Source of the DNA: Pseudomonas sp. H9
GTDB taxonomy: Bacteria; Pseudomonadota; Gammaproteobacteria; Pseudomonadales; Pseudomonadaceae
NCBI RefSeq assembly: GCF_004353925.1
Contig: NZ_SMOK01000011.1
Span: 124,001 to 188,000 of the forward strand
DNA length: 64,000 bases
Reading direction: 5' to 3'
The notes beneath the pieces were generated by a model that was not told where the DNA came from, did not search any database, and was given only the letters and a program-made list of their open reading frames with translations. Below, one piece after another: positions 52,208 to 61,895 of this stretch. A program made the translations under genes and the position numbers. The first letter of the stretch is position 1; each line of letters starts with the position of its first letter.

Positions 52208-53464
52208 ATGAACGTACTTTCCAAGTATGCAGCCTTCACTTGCACCTTGCTGACCCTCTCTACCTGCGCAGTTGCCGCTGATCTGCCTTCGGGCACGCGC
52301 GTAGACAAGAGCAATCTTGAGCAGGTCCTCAATGACACCTTCGAGGGCAAACCCCTGCGCCAGCTATTGACCGAAAAGGTGCAGTGGCAGATCAAGAACT
52401 ACAACCTGGGGCTGACCCTGGCGGCCTCCAAGCCAGTGAAGCTTGATCCTGCCTATCTCAATGCCAGTGCGGGCAACGCCGGTAAGGTGACCTTCGACAA
52501 GGCCACCCGTACGGTGCAGGGTTGGGAGAAGGGCGTGCCTTTCCCGCAGATCGACCCGAAGGATCCGGACGCCGGCGACAAGATTGTCTGGAACTTCATT
52601 TATGGCCGCCCCATGGGCGACTCCCAGGAGTTGAAGAATTTCCACTACGTTCTCATCGATGCCAAGAAGGGCGTGGAACGGGTGCAACGCTATCGGCTGG
52701 ACCGTTTCTACACCCGTGGTCGGCTTGCTGGCCCGGCCAGCATTGGCGACGAGTTCATGCTGCAGAACACGCTGCTGTTCGCCGAGGCACCGCAGGACAT
52801 CAAGGGTATCGGCACCTACACCAAACGTTACGCCGACGGTTTCAAGAACGACGACGTGTGGGCTTACTTGAAGTCGGTGCGCCGCGTGCGCCGGGTTTCA
52901 GGCAATGCGTGGATGGACCCGGTAGGGGGGCTGGATATCCTGGGTGACGATATCGACGTCTGGGACTCTCCACCCAACTGGTACAAGGGCATCAAGCTTG
53001 TCGACAAGCGCTGGATTCTCGCTGTGACTGACGCGCCCGAAACCGTGAGTATGGGCGAGAAGGATCCGGCTGCACTGTTCCCTTGGCAGGACATGACCAC
53101 CCCCCCGTACTGGAACCCCAATCCGAAACTGGGCTGGCAGCCTCGTGAAGTCTGGGTAATTGAGGGTACACCGCCGGACGCCCACCCTTACGGCAAGAAG
53201 ATCGTCTATGTGGACGTACAGGCCAATCGTCCGCTGATGTCCGAGATCTACGACAAGAACGGCGAGTTCTGGCGTTTCCACCATCTGCAGCAACAGCCAG
53301 TCACCGGTGAGGATGGTTACAAGGCGATTCTGCCGGTGCAAGGACAGCAGATCGACTTCAAGCGTCAGCACGCGACCAACTTCGTTTCGAACTACGTGAT
53401 CAACCGCAAGGGCGCCAAGGAGTCCGACTTCTCCCTGGGCAAGCTCGAGGCGGCCGGCAAGTGA
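52208..53464 (+). CDS. DUF1329 periplasmic protein
   Basis: A 418-residue protein with a signal peptide (STCAVA-AD) and DUF1329 features: RYRLDRFYTRGR, VWAYLKSVRRVRRVSGNAWMDPVGG in the middle and YVDVQANRPLMSEIYDKNGEFWRF later. The family shares a LolA-like fold suited to binding acyl chains. It is the fourth and last envelope gene of cluster B and is followed by the cytoplasmic enzymes. Compared with the cluster A member it begins differently and is clearly a separate lineage. Confidence 0.88.
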   Translation: MNVLSKYAAFTCTLLTLSTCAVAADLPSGTRVDKSNLEQVLNDTFEGKPLRQLLTEKVQWQIKNYNLGLTLAASKPVKLDPAYLNASAGNAGKVTFDKATRTVQGWEKGVPFPQIDPKDPDAGDKIVWNFIYGRPMGDSQELKNFHYVLIDAKKGVERVQRYRLDRFYTRGRLAGPASIGDEFMLQNTLLFAEAPQDIKGIGTYTKRYADGFKNDDVWAYLKSVRRVRRVSGNAWMDPVGGLDILGDDIDVWDSPPNWYKGIKLVDKRWILAVTDAPETVSMGEKDPAALFPWQDMTTPPYWNPNPKLGWQPREVWVIEGTPPDAHPYGKKIVYVDVQANRPLMSEIYDKNGEFWRFHHLQQQPVTGEDGYKAILPVQGQQIDFKRQHATNFVSNYVINRKGAKESDFSLGKLEAAGK

Positions 53465-53519
53465 TTTCATCGTCGCTGGCCGGACGGCTGGCGACTCCAG
53501 CTCAATAGGAGTCAACATT

Positions 53520-54794
53520 ATGAACCCTTCCAATCTGCCAACCCAGGAGTGGCCAGCAGAGCCCAAGGTGCAGTTCGGCCCCTGGGCCTGTGAGGCGCCT
53601 TTGGACGATGAGTCCGAGGCTTTTCGCCAGAGCTTGCGTCAATTCGCCACCAAAGTGATGCGTCCTATCGGCCAGGATCTGGATCGGCTGAGTGCCGAGC
53701 AGGTGGCAGCCAAAGGCTCCCGGCTCTACGAGTTTTTCAGCGAATACGACAAGCTGGGTATCAGCCTTGAGCTACTGTTCAGCCTCAGCGATGAACAACG
53801 CGCGGTGATGTTCCCGATCCTCTTTGAAGAGCTTGGTTGGGGGGATGCGGGGCTGGCCATCGCGGCTGCGGCGCGCATGTTGCCCTTCTACATGGCGGCG
53901 AAGATGGGCAACCAGTTCGTGCTCAAGGAGTACTCCGAGCAATTGATTGGTTGCTGGGGAATTACCGAGCCGGACCACGGTACGGACTCGCTCGACGTCA
54001 GCCAACAACTGTTCAATTCTCAGGGGCGTTACGGCCGCCCCAATTGCACGGCGCGGGTCAGCGATGGCCATATCGTCATAAACGGTCAGAAGGCCGCATG
54101 GGTCTCCAATGGCAGCATCGCCGATCTCTGCGTGCTCTATTGCGCAGCGGAGACCGCCAATGGTCCTGATCCGCAGCACGGCTTCTGCGTGGTGGTGCCG
54201 ACCCACCTTCCCGGAGTTTCCCGTGGCAAGCCGCTGGAAAAGCTTGGCCAGCGTGCTTTGCCCCAGGGTGAGCTGTATTTCGACAACGTCAAGGTTAGCC
54301 TCGACCACCTGCTGGCCGGCCCCGACGAGTTCAAGCGCGCCGTCTACGCCATCCATACCGATGCCAATCTGCTGATGGGCGCCACCTTCAGTGGCGTGGC
54401 GCGCTCGGCCTACGACCATGCCTTGGCCTACGCCCACGAGCGCAAGCAGGGTGGTCTGCCGATCATTCGCCACCAGGACGTGGCGCGCCGTCTGTTCCAC
54501 ATGCTGCGCAAGGTAGAGTCCGCCCAGGCGCTGACCCGTCGTGTTTCCCGCTTCAATGCCTTCGAACCCGTGCCCGCCTTGCAGGCTGCCATGCTGGCCA
54601 AGGTCAACGCTACCGAGCTTGCCTTTGAGGTCGCCAGCGATGCGATCCAGATGTTCGGCGGCAATGGCCTGACTTGCGAGTACCCAGTGGAGAAGATCTT
54701 CCGGGATGCCCGGGCCTCAATGATCGAGGACGGCTGCAACCAGATGCTGGCAATCAAGGGCGGCTACAACCTGATCAACCCGGAGTGGCTGTGA
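53520..54794 (+). CDS. Acyl-CoA dehydrogenase, MCAD-like active site
   Basis: A 424-residue acyl-CoA dehydrogenase with WGITEPDHGTDSLDVSQ and IQMFGGNGLTCEYPVEKIFRDARASMIEDG. The glutamate in MIEDGCNQ (about residue 403) is at the MCAD catalytic position, unlike all catalytic-type dehydrogenases of cluster A. It has about 30 extra N-terminal residues. ATG at 53520 has AGGAG 8 bases before it. Its stop overlaps the next ATG (TGATG), so thiolase translation is coupled. Confidence 0.9.
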   Translation: MNPSNLPTQEWPAEPKVQFGPWACEAPLDDESEAFRQSLRQFATKVMRPIGQDLDRLSAEQVAAKGSRLYEFFSEYDKLGISLELLFSLSDEQRAVMFPILFEELGWGDAGLAIAAAARMLPFYMAAKMGNQFVLKEYSEQLIGCWGITEPDHGTDSLDVSQQLFNSQGRYGRPNCTARVSDGHIVINGQKAAWVSNGSIADLCVLYCAAETANGPDPQHGFCVVVPTHLPGVSRGKPLEKLGQRALPQGELYFDNVKVSLDHLLAGPDEFKRAVYAIHTDANLLMGATFSGVARSAYDHALAYAHERKQGGLPIIRHQDVARRLFHMLRKVESAQALTRRVSRFNAFEPVPALQAAMLAKVNATELAFEVASDAIQMFGGNGLTCEYPVEKIFRDARASMIEDGCNQMLAIKGGYNLINPEWL

Positions 54795-56077
54795 TGAGCT
54801 TGAGTTTGAACGTGGAACTGGACCGGCAACTGGTCCGCAACGCCCGGCAGAACGCCTATGTGATCGGCGTTGGCATGACTCGCTTCGGCAAGCACCTGGG
54901 TCGTAGCCTGAACAGCCTGGCGCGTGAGGCGATCAAGCAGGCGCTGGACGACGCCGGCATTGAAGCCGGTCAGCTCAATGCCGCCTGGATGGGGACTGGC
55001 GCCGCGCCGGTCATCACCGGGCAGGTGTGCATCGCTGGTGAGGCGGTGCTGCGCGGGCTGGGCGTCGGACGCATTCCGGTGGTCAATGTGGAAAACGCCT
55101 GCGCGACAGCCTCTACGGCCTTTCAGCAGGCCTGCACCATGGTGACCCACGGGCTCTACGACGTGGTGCTCGCGGCAGGCTTCGAAAAGCTCTATCACGA
55201 CGACAAGGCGCGTACCTTCTCTGTATTCGATGGCTGTGTCGACGTGGATGAACAGGATGCCGTGCTGGGTTTCCTGCGCGAGAGTATTCATCGCTCAGGC
55301 GCTCAGGTCGATCTCGCCCAAGCTGGCAAGGACCGATCACTGTTCATGGATATCTATGCCACCTGGGCCCGCGACTACTTGGCCATGGCCGGTGGCGAAC
55401 CGCGCCATCTGGCGATGGTCACGGCGAAGAACTCTCGACATGGCGCGCTCAATCCGCGCGCTCAATTCCAGGATGTGTTGACGGTCGAGCAGATTCTCAC
55501 CGCGCGCAAGATCGCTGATCCGCTGACCCTGCCGATGTGTTCGCCCATCGGCGATGGCGCGGCGGCGGCGGTGATTGTCTCCGAGGCCGCGTTGAAGCGC
55601 CTTGGGGCACGGCAACCTGTGCGGGTTGCCGCATCGATGATCGTCAGCGGCTACGACTACGTCGATGAGGGCATGCCGGAAGTTGCGCGTTGGGCTGCCG
55701 ATCTGGCGTACCAGGCGGCTGGAGTCGGCCCGCCCGACCTCAGCCTGGTGGAGCTTCACGATGCTTCCTCGGCGTCCGAGCTCATGTACTACGAAAGCCT
55801 GGGCCTGTGTGGCCGTGGCCAAGGCGTGGCGCTGCTGGAGTCCGGTGCGACTGAGCTGGGTGGGCGCATCCCAGTGAGCGTGTCGGGTGGCCTCAACCGC
55901 AAGGGGCACCCCATCGGCGCGACGGGTCTGGGCCAGGTTTTCGAGTTGGTCGAGCAGCTGCGTGGCAATTGCGGTGCGCGCCAGGTCGAGGGTGCCCGCG
56001 TCGGGCTGGCTGAAAACGGCGGTGGTTTCATCGGCGCGGATGCCGCGGTGATGAGCATGACCTTACTGACTCGCTAG
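54794..56077 (+). CDS. SCP-x-like thiolase
   Basis: A 427-residue thiolase of the SCP-x group. Nucleophile Cys103 is in NVENACATASTA and the histidine is in RKGHPIGATG. Where the cluster A thiolases have ELHDCF it has ELHDASSASE, and the C-terminal cysteine is missing (GADAAVMSMTLL). It may thus cleave or condense by a variant mechanism, or act as an acyl-transfer or carrier-type protein. It carries about 20 extra N-terminal residues. Overlap with the dehydrogenase stop and a 12-base gap to the ligase gene show tight operon structure. Confidence 0.87.
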   Translation: MSLSLNVELDRQLVRNARQNAYVIGVGMTRFGKHLGRSLNSLAREAIKQALDDAGIEAGQLNAAWMGTGAAPVITGQVCIAGEAVLRGLGVGRIPVVNVENACATASTAFQQACTMVTHGLYDVVLAAGFEKLYHDDKARTFSVFDGCVDVDEQDAVLGFLRESIHRSGAQVDLAQAGKDRSLFMDIYATWARDYLAMAGGEPRHLAMVTAKNSRHGALNPRAQFQDVLTVEQILTARKIADPLTLPMCSPIGDGAAAAVIVSEAALKRLGARQPVRVAASMIVSGYDYVDEGMPEVARWAADLAYQAAGVGPPDLSLVELHDASSASELMYYESLGLCGRGQGVALLESGATELGGRIPVSVSGGLNRKGHPIGATGLGQVFELVEQLRGNCGARQVEGARVGLAENGGGFIGADAAVMSMTLLTR

Positions 56078-56089
56078 GAGGGCGCCCCC

Positions 56090-57727
56090 ATGCACAACAA
56101 TGCTTCATTGATCTTCGCAAACGTGATCCGCCGCAAGGTCGAAGAAACCCCCGATCTGGATGTGCTGACCTTTGTCCATGTCGATGCTGATCAACAATTG
56201 CGTGACTGCACCCGCAGTTATCGCCAATTGTGGGAGAACGGCCAGCGCATCGCCGCCGGCCTCGACGACGAGGGCATGGCCCAAGGCGAGGCATTCGCCC
56301 TGATCATGTTCAACCACCCCGAGTTCGTCGAGGCCATGGTGGGTTCGTCCATTGCCAACACGGTATTTGTTCCCATCGATGCCCGAGCGAGTGGCGACAA
56401 GCTGGAGTACCTGCTGTCCTTCTCCCGCTGCCGCGGAGCCATAGTCGCCGACCATGCGCTGAAGTCAGTGCTTGAGCGGGTGGACGCTCTGCCGCAATTG
56501 CAGTGGCTCTGGGTGCTGGATACAGGTAACGCTGCCGTCGACCTGCAGCCCCATCGGCAAGTGCGGGTACGTGCGCTGGAAGATGTCCTGGAGGATCGCA
56601 TTCCGGATCTTTGCGTTCGGGCAACGGATCTGCAGCAACCGATGCAGTTGCTGTTCACTTCCGGCACTACCGGGAATCCCAAGGCCATCGTGGCGCCTTA
56701 TGCGCGCTTCGCTGCCATCGCCGGGCTTGGCGAGCAGGTGGGATTACGCCCTGGCGACCGGCCCTACACAGGGTTGAGCCTGACTCACGCCAATGCCCAA
56801 TGCATCACCCTGGGCAACGCACTGTACCTGGGGTTGCGCGCGGTAATCAGCAGGCAGTTCACCAAGTCTCGCCTGTGGGAAATCCTGCGTCGTCACCAAT
56901 GTACGGTGTTCAACCTACTGGGCGGCATGACCACCGCCGTCTATTCGGAGCCGCCGCGTCCGGACGACGCCGACAACCCGGTCCGCTACGTGTTCAGTGC
57001 CGGCATGCCGGCCAGTATCTGGAAGGACTTCGCGGCGCGCTTCAGCGTCGAGATTTTCGAATTCTACGGTACCGCGGAAGGTGGCCTGACCCTCAATCCC
57101 CCGGGCGCGGGTCCCATGGGTTCGATCGGCAAGCCACCGTCCCATCTGAGTTGCGCAATCCTCGATGAGGAGGGGCAAGAGCTGCCGGCGGGCCAGCGCG
57201 GGGAAATCTGCTTCCGTACGGCCTCCGGTGACGACCATCCCCCGGTGTCCTACCTGAACAACCCTGAGGCCAGCGCCGCGAAAACCCGGGGTGGCTGGTT
57301 CCACTCTGGCGACATCGGCCACACCGACGAACAGGGTTGGGTGTATTTCGACTACCGCGACGGTAGCGGCATCCGCCGTAACGGCGAATTCATCGACCCG
57401 ACGCAGGTCGAGAAGGTGATCGCCGAAGCCGATGAGGTCGCCGACGTATTCGTCTATGGCCGTGGCACGCTGGCGTGCGCGCCGGGCGAAAAGGAAATCG
57501 TCGCTGCCGTGGTCCAGGCGCCTGGTCGCGCGCTGGACGTTCGCCAGCTGCTGGCGCACTGCGCCCGCCACCTGCCGCGCAACCTCATTCCCAGCCACGT
57601 GCAGCGGGTCGATGAAATTCCCAAGACCGCTTCGGAGAAACCCCTTGAGCGCGTGCTCCTTGAGCAGCTCGAAGGCGAACTGGCAGCGCAAGCGGCCTTT
57701 GTCAGCAGATCACAACAACAAGCGTGA
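56090..57727 (+). CDS. AMP-forming acyl-CoA ligase (CaiC-like)
   Basis: A 545-residue ANL-family enzyme with LLFTSGTTGNPKAIVAPYAR, EFYGTAEGG, the hinge FDYRDGSGIRRNGEF and the C-terminal lysine in PKTASEKPLER. It resembles crotonobetaine/carnitine-CoA ligases more than the two ligases of cluster A. It activates a carboxylic acid for the dehydrogenase and thiolase encoded just upstream. ATG at 56090 follows GGAGGGCGCCCCC. Confidence 0.9.
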   Translation: MHNNASLIFANVIRRKVEETPDLDVLTFVHVDADQQLRDCTRSYRQLWENGQRIAAGLDDEGMAQGEAFALIMFNHPEFVEAMVGSSIANTVFVPIDARASGDKLEYLLSFSRCRGAIVADHALKSVLERVDALPQLQWLWVLDTGNAAVDLQPHRQVRVRALEDVLEDRIPDLCVRATDLQQPMQLLFTSGTTGNPKAIVAPYARFAAIAGLGEQVGLRPGDRPYTGLSLTHANAQCITLGNALYLGLRAVISRQFTKSRLWEILRRHQCTVFNLLGGMTTAVYSEPPRPDDADNPVRYVFSAGMPASIWKDFAARFSVEIFEFYGTAEGGLTLNPPGAGPMGSIGKPPSHLSCAILDEEGQELPAGQRGEICFRTASGDDHPPVSYLNNPEASAAKTRGGWFHSGDIGHTDEQGWVYFDYRDGSGIRRNGEFIDPTQVEKVIAEADEVADVFVYGRGTLACAPGEKEIVAAVVQAPGRALDVRQLLAHCARHLPRNLIPSHVQRVDEIPKTASEKPLERVLLEQLEGELAAQAAFVSRSQQQA

Positions 57728-57743
57728 AACCGGAGAGCAAAAA

Positions 57744-58856
57744 ATGTCCGATATCAAAGTCGTGGTGTATGGCGCCAGTGGTTACACCGGCAAACTGATC
57801 TCCCGCCATCTGGCCGGGCGCAACATTGCCTTTATTGCGGCCGGGCGCAGCGCTGCGAAGATTCGCGAGCAGCTCGCGACGCTGCCGGAACTCAAGGACG
57901 CTCGCTACGAAGTAGCCGAGGTAGCGAACGAGAAAGAGGCACTGAGCACCTTCCTGGAAGGCAAGAGTGTGATCTACAACACCGTTGGCCCGTTCATGCA
58001 GTTGGCGGAGCCGGTAGTCCAGGCGGCGCTGGAGGCCGGTTGCCATTACCTGGACAGCACGGGTGAGCAGGATTGGATGCTGTTTCTGCGCGAGCGGTAT
58101 GCCGCGGCGTACGCCGAGCGCGGACTGTTGCTGATACCGGCCCTGGCCTTCATGTGGGCCTCAGGCCATCTGGCGGCGGAAGTCTGCCTGGAAACCCCCG
58201 GCATCGACACGCTGGACCTGGTCTATGTGACCCGCGGTTCTTTGCCTTCGGTGAGCTCGACCCTGTCCTTCCTGCGCATGTGCTGCCAGCCGCAGTACCA
58301 CCTCGCGCAGAAGCAGTTGGTGCCCTGGGCGCCGGCGACCGCGTACCAGGCGGTGGCACCGACGTTCCACCAGGTGCTCGACTGCCTGCCGTGGAGCGGT
58401 GGTGGCGAGCCGGTTTGGTACGCCGACGATCCGCGCGTACGCAACTGCAGCATGCTGGTGAACTTCGGCAACCCGCAGGTGATGAGCAATGTGCTGCAGC
58501 TTGCGCGTGAGTTCAACGACGTACACAAGCACAAATCGCCGAAAGAGCAGGAGACCGTCACTAACGGCTGGGGCCATGAGTGGACGCCCAGCGAGCCACC
58601 GCGTGAGAACCCGGATCTCTGCCGTGCGGTGATCTCCTGCCACGGTAGCGGCCCGATGAGCCAGTCGACGGTCATCCTCCAGGGTAACTGCGGCTACGAG
58701 CAGGCTGGGTCCGTGGCCGTTGCCGGCATCGAGCGTATTCTGTCCGGCGACCTGGCCGCAGCCGGCTTCGTCAGCCCGGCGAAGGCCTTTGGTGCGCGCT
58801 ATCTGCTAGCCGCCATGGAACGTGACGGTTTGGCCGAGGTGATCGTGCGCCACTGA
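57744..58856 (+). CDS. Saccharopine dehydrogenase-like reductase (trans-acting enoyl reductase type)
   Basis: A 370-residue NAD(P)-binding protein of the saccharopine dehydrogenase superfamily: VVYGASGYTGKLISRHLAGR at the N-terminus and GCHYLDSTGEQDWML in the middle. Its size and pattern match trans-acting enoyl reductases (Rv2953-like), which reduce enoyl intermediates bound to partner enzymes, rather than lysine-pathway saccharopine dehydrogenase. No lysine genes are near. It is the last gene of cluster B and ends at a strong terminator. Possibly it reduces a double bond of the CoA-activated substrate. Confidence 0.82.
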   Translation: MSDIKVVVYGASGYTGKLISRHLAGRNIAFIAAGRSAAKIREQLATLPELKDARYEVAEVANEKEALSTFLEGKSVIYNTVGPFMQLAEPVVQAALEAGCHYLDSTGEQDWMLFLRERYAAAYAERGLLLIPALAFMWASGHLAAEVCLETPGIDTLDLVYVTRGSLPSVSSTLSFLRMCCQPQYHLAQKQLVPWAPATAYQAVAPTFHQVLDCLPWSGGGEPVWYADDPRVRNCSMLVNFGNPQVMSNVLQLAREFNDVHKHKSPKEQETVTNGWGHEWTPSEPPRENPDLCRAVISCHGSGPMSQSTVILQGNCGYEQAGSVAVAGIERILSGDLAAAGFVSPAKAFGARYLLAAMERDGLAEVIVRH

Positions 58857-58871
58857 TTGCCATGGAGCTTT

Positions 58872-58904
58872 GCGGCGTGAGTGAACTGCCTCACGCCGCT
58901 TTTT
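58872..58904 (+). terminator. Strong Rho-independent terminator of cluster B
   Basis: GCGGCGTGAG and CTCACGCCGC form a perfect 10-bp stem with an 8-base loop, followed by TTTTT, 16 bases after the reductase stop codon. Confidence 0.95.
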
Positions 58905-58984
58905 GGGTTCTTCATAGATTGCCGGGGGCGTTGGAAACAGTCCGTTTTGCAGGCGTTATCTCCAGACACTACGCAGCTAGTGGT

Positions 58985-61771
58985 TCAGCCTGAACTCTTG
59001 TCGCAGACCAGTTTTTCGCGGCGTGCCTTGTCAATGGCATGCAATCGATCACTCACATTCAGCTTGGTGAAGAGCTTCTTGAGGTACCACTTCACGGTTT
59101 CCGCCGAGATGTTCAGCGCTAGAGCGATGCGTTTGTTTGGCATGCCCTGCACCAGTAGTTCGAGGATGTCTTGCTCGCGGCCGCTCAGGTTGTATTCGGT
59201 TTGCTGCCTGGAGGACTGTGCCAGATGAGTTCTCTGGAACCCGAGCAGGACCCGGGCAAGATGTTCTTCCTGGGCCGGGGTGGGTAGCTTGCCCGCCATT
59301 GCCTGCAGCATTTGCTGTGATTGCAACCCCTCGTCGCAGAGACTGCGGATCATCTGGCAGCGCGCGCTGACTTCCAGGAGTTGTGTCAGCTCATCGTGCC
59401 AATTGGGTTCGCCAAGTTGGTACAGCGCGATGCAGCGCAGCAGGCGCACCTTGAGGAAGTAGTCCAGGCGCAGCTCCGCTGTAAGGCCAGCGAGGCGACT
59501 CAGCTGGTCCAGGGCTTCTGGTGCGTCCCCTCCGTTCAGCGCACAGCGGGCGCGAGAGAGCAGGGCAAGGACGGGAATGTCGAAACCGCTCCCCATCGCT
59601 GCCGGCGTCAGCGGTGCGTCATAATACGAGGCGGCCAATTGCTCCAGTTGGATCTGTAATCGCCACGCTCCCTGTGAATCAGCGGCCAGCAATAGCAGAC
59701 GGATGCGTTCGGCTAAAGCAGCGGCGATAGGCCGGTGCAGGTCCGTGCTTTGGCCGAATAGACGCAGACGTTCCAGTAGTTCGTGGGCGGCATCGTCGTT
59801 GCCTTGCAGGTGGTGCAAGCGCGACCCGGCCAGGAGCGAGCGGATATAGCTTTCGAAGAATCCCCGTTCATTCATGACCTCCAGTCGGCCACTGAGCAGC
59901 GTCTTGAGAGCATCCAGCTCGTTGCTTTCGTATAGCGTTTCCGCCAGGTAACCCGATACCACGCAAGCAGGGGCAGAGCGCCTGCCAAAACACTCGTCCA
60001 ACCGCTGCAGCGCTTCACCCAGCCCATTGCTCGCCTTGGCAAGGTTGCCCTTGAGGAACTGTATCCAGCCGATGATCGATTGCCGGTAGGCGTAGGTGAA
60101 GCCACGCGTAGCGCTGGGAGGTGGTTCGGGGTGGTAGACCAGGATGTTGGGTACATCATCGAACCGCGAGGCGGTGGCCAGGACATAGATCAGCGCATTG
60201 CAGGCGACGCCATTGTGGTAGGCATCGCCGCTGGGAGGGCAGTGGTTCAGTAGCTCTAGCGTGGACAGACTGTCACCGCTGAAGGCGTCGAGGGTGCTCA
60301 GGCAGACCTGATACTCGAAGGCGCTGATACCTCCCTCGATGCCAACGGCCTGATGCAGCTCGCGCAGTTCCCGACGCGCATTCTGAACGGGGAGCCCGCC
60401 CAGTACTATCGCCCAGAAACGCGCTAAGCGCAGGTGCCAGCGGCGGCCGAGCTCCGAAGCGGGAACCTTGTCGGTCCAGGCCATGATCCTATTGAGGTCG
60501 CCGGTTGCCAGCACGTTCATGACACAGCGATCGATCAGATCGTAGGCGCGTTCTTCACCCTCGCAAGCCAGGGCATGCTGTACTGCTTCGACAAGATGGC
60601 CTTTGCGCTCGAACCATAGGCTGGCGCGGTAGTGGAACGAGGGCAGGTCGATAGCGTTGAGTTCGCTCTTGCACTCGCGCAGGAAGGACGAAAGGCTGTG
60701 GCGATTTTCGGCGCTTTCGGCGTCCAGCCAACGCTGCGCCCGCTGGTGAAGGTCGCCCAGACTAGCCACCACGCGCTTGGCGAGACGCTGTCGGAGGTGC
60801 TCGCTGAACAGTGCATGAAAGCGATACCACTGTTCGTCGTGGTCCAGCGGGACCAGCAGCAGCCCATCAGCAGCGAGGCTTTCGAGCATGTGCTGAGCAT
60901 GCTTGACGCCCAGTACTTCCTCGCAGAGTTCCACGTTGAAGCGATCCAGCACGGACATCCGCAGCAGCAGGTCCTGGGTGTCCCGAGGCAGGTTGCTTAA
61001 GGTGTTCTCCAGGATGTTTTCCGCGAGGGGATAGAGGCCTTTGTTCCAGTCCGCCAGGTCCGGATCCTTCAGCTCGTTGGATATCGCCAACATCTGGATA
61101 CCGGCGATCCAGCCTTCGGTGGCCTCGAACAGGGCCCGGCAGGATTCGGCACTTACCGGAATTGCCATGCGCTCGGCGAGGAAGGCTTGGGTTTCGATTT
61201 CGGAGAATCGCAGGCTGCGGACATTGAGTTCGTTGCCGCGGCTCTTCTGCCGCGGCTCTTCCAGGCACGCGGGCAGTTCGGTGCGTGAGGTGATGACCAA
61301 GTGGAAGTTGGCCGGCGCGTACTTCACCATACGGCCCAGCAGTTCATGGATGCGCGGATTGTCTATGCAGTGGTAGTCGTCAAGAATCAGGTAGAGCTCG
61401 TGCTCGAACTCGGCGAGTACGTTGACCAGCACGGTCAGGAAGTTGTCCAGGGTTTCCGGGCGCCCGCGCTCATAGGTGTCAGTCAGCTGCTGCTGGATAG
61501 GGCAGTCGGCCTGCTTCAAGGCCGCGACCCAATAGTCGAGGAACTGGCTTTCCTCATTGTCGCTTTCGTCCAGGTTGATCCAGCCGACCTTGTGCCCCTG
61601 CTCGATAAGGACCTTTCGCCATTGCGTCAGCAGGGTAGTCTTGCCGAAGCCTCCTGGCGCCCGAAGGTGAACAAGGCGCTGGTAGGCCACGTTGTTCAGG
61701 CGCTCGAGCAGACGCTCACGCAGCAACGGGGCATGGTGGTAACGCGGGGGCAGGAGCTTGGTGATCAGCAC
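58985..61771 (-). CDS. MalT-type LuxR family ATP-dependent regulator (LAL)
   Basis: A 928-residue LAL regulator with Walker A PGGFGKTT at residues 39-46 (LRAPGGFGKTTLLTQW), a Walker B-like ELYLILDDYHCI, a long helical repeat region, and a C-terminal LuxR helix-turn-helix (LSGREQDILELLVQ...NISAETVKWYLKKLFTKLNV). It starts MLITKLLPPR, as typical MalT proteins do, unlike the cluster A regulator, which has an extra N-terminal 25 residues. It is convergent with cluster B and probably activates it by the 22-bp repeats at 46928 and 47010. The pairing is inferred from proximity. Confidence 0.93.
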   Translation of the reverse strand: MLITKLLPPRYHHAPLLRERLLERLNNVAYQRLVHLRAPGGFGKTTLLTQWRKVLIEQGHKVGWINLDESDNEESQFLDYWVAALKQADCPIQQQLTDTYERGRPETLDNFLTVLVNVLAEFEHELYLILDDYHCIDNPRIHELLGRMVKYAPANFHLVITSRTELPACLEEPRQKSRGNELNVRSLRFSEIETQAFLAERMAIPVSAESCRALFEATEGWIAGIQMLAISNELKDPDLADWNKGLYPLAENILENTLSNLPRDTQDLLLRMSVLDRFNVELCEEVLGVKHAQHMLESLAADGLLLVPLDHDEQWYRFHALFSEHLRQRLAKRVVASLGDLHQRAQRWLDAESAENRHSLSSFLRECKSELNAIDLPSFHYRASLWFERKGHLVEAVQHALACEGEERAYDLIDRCVMNVLATGDLNRIMAWTDKVPASELGRRWHLRLARFWAIVLGGLPVQNARRELRELHQAVGIEGGISAFEYQVCLSTLDAFSGDSLSTLELLNHCPPSGDAYHNGVACNALIYVLATASRFDDVPNILVYHPEPPPSATRGFTYAYRQSIIGWIQFLKGNLAKASNGLGEALQRLDECFGRRSAPACVVSGYLAETLYESNELDALKTLLSGRLEVMNERGFFESYIRSLLAGSRLHHLQGNDDAAHELLERLRLFGQSTDLHRPIAAALAERIRLLLLAADSQGAWRLQIQLEQLAASYYDAPLTPAAMGSGFDIPVLALLSRARCALNGGDAPEALDQLSRLAGLTAELRLDYFLKVRLLRCIALYQLGEPNWHDELTQLLEVSARCQMIRSLCDEGLQSQQMLQAMAGKLPTPAQEEHLARVLLGFQRTHLAQSSRQQTEYNLSGREQDILELLVQGMPNKRIALALNISAETVKWYLKKLFTKLNVSDRLHAIDKARREKLVCDKSSG

Positions 61772-61810
61772 GGATTAGGGCCTGCTTATTCTTGTTGTGG
61801 TTGGTGCACC

Positions 61811-61848
61811 AAAAATGCTCCAGCCACTTTAGCGCAAGCGCTGGAGCA
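61811..61848 (-). terminator. Terminator after the small membrane protein gene
   Basis: On the minus strand, TGCTCCAGC and GCTGGAGCA form a 9-bp stem with a 15-base loop that can pair further (AGCGCAAGCGCT), followed by TTTTT. It ends the 62267-61896 gene before the regulator gene. Confidence 0.8.
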
Positions 61849-61895
61849 GGCAACAGGGTCCGCCGCCACTGCACAAGGTGACCTGCCCTGGATAC

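Noticed and set aside
47096..58856. Naming cluster B as a sterol or steroid degradation locus
   Set aside because: Similar envelope genes occur in sterol-related clusters, but no ring-degrading or ketosteroid enzyme is in the window, so the substrate was left open.
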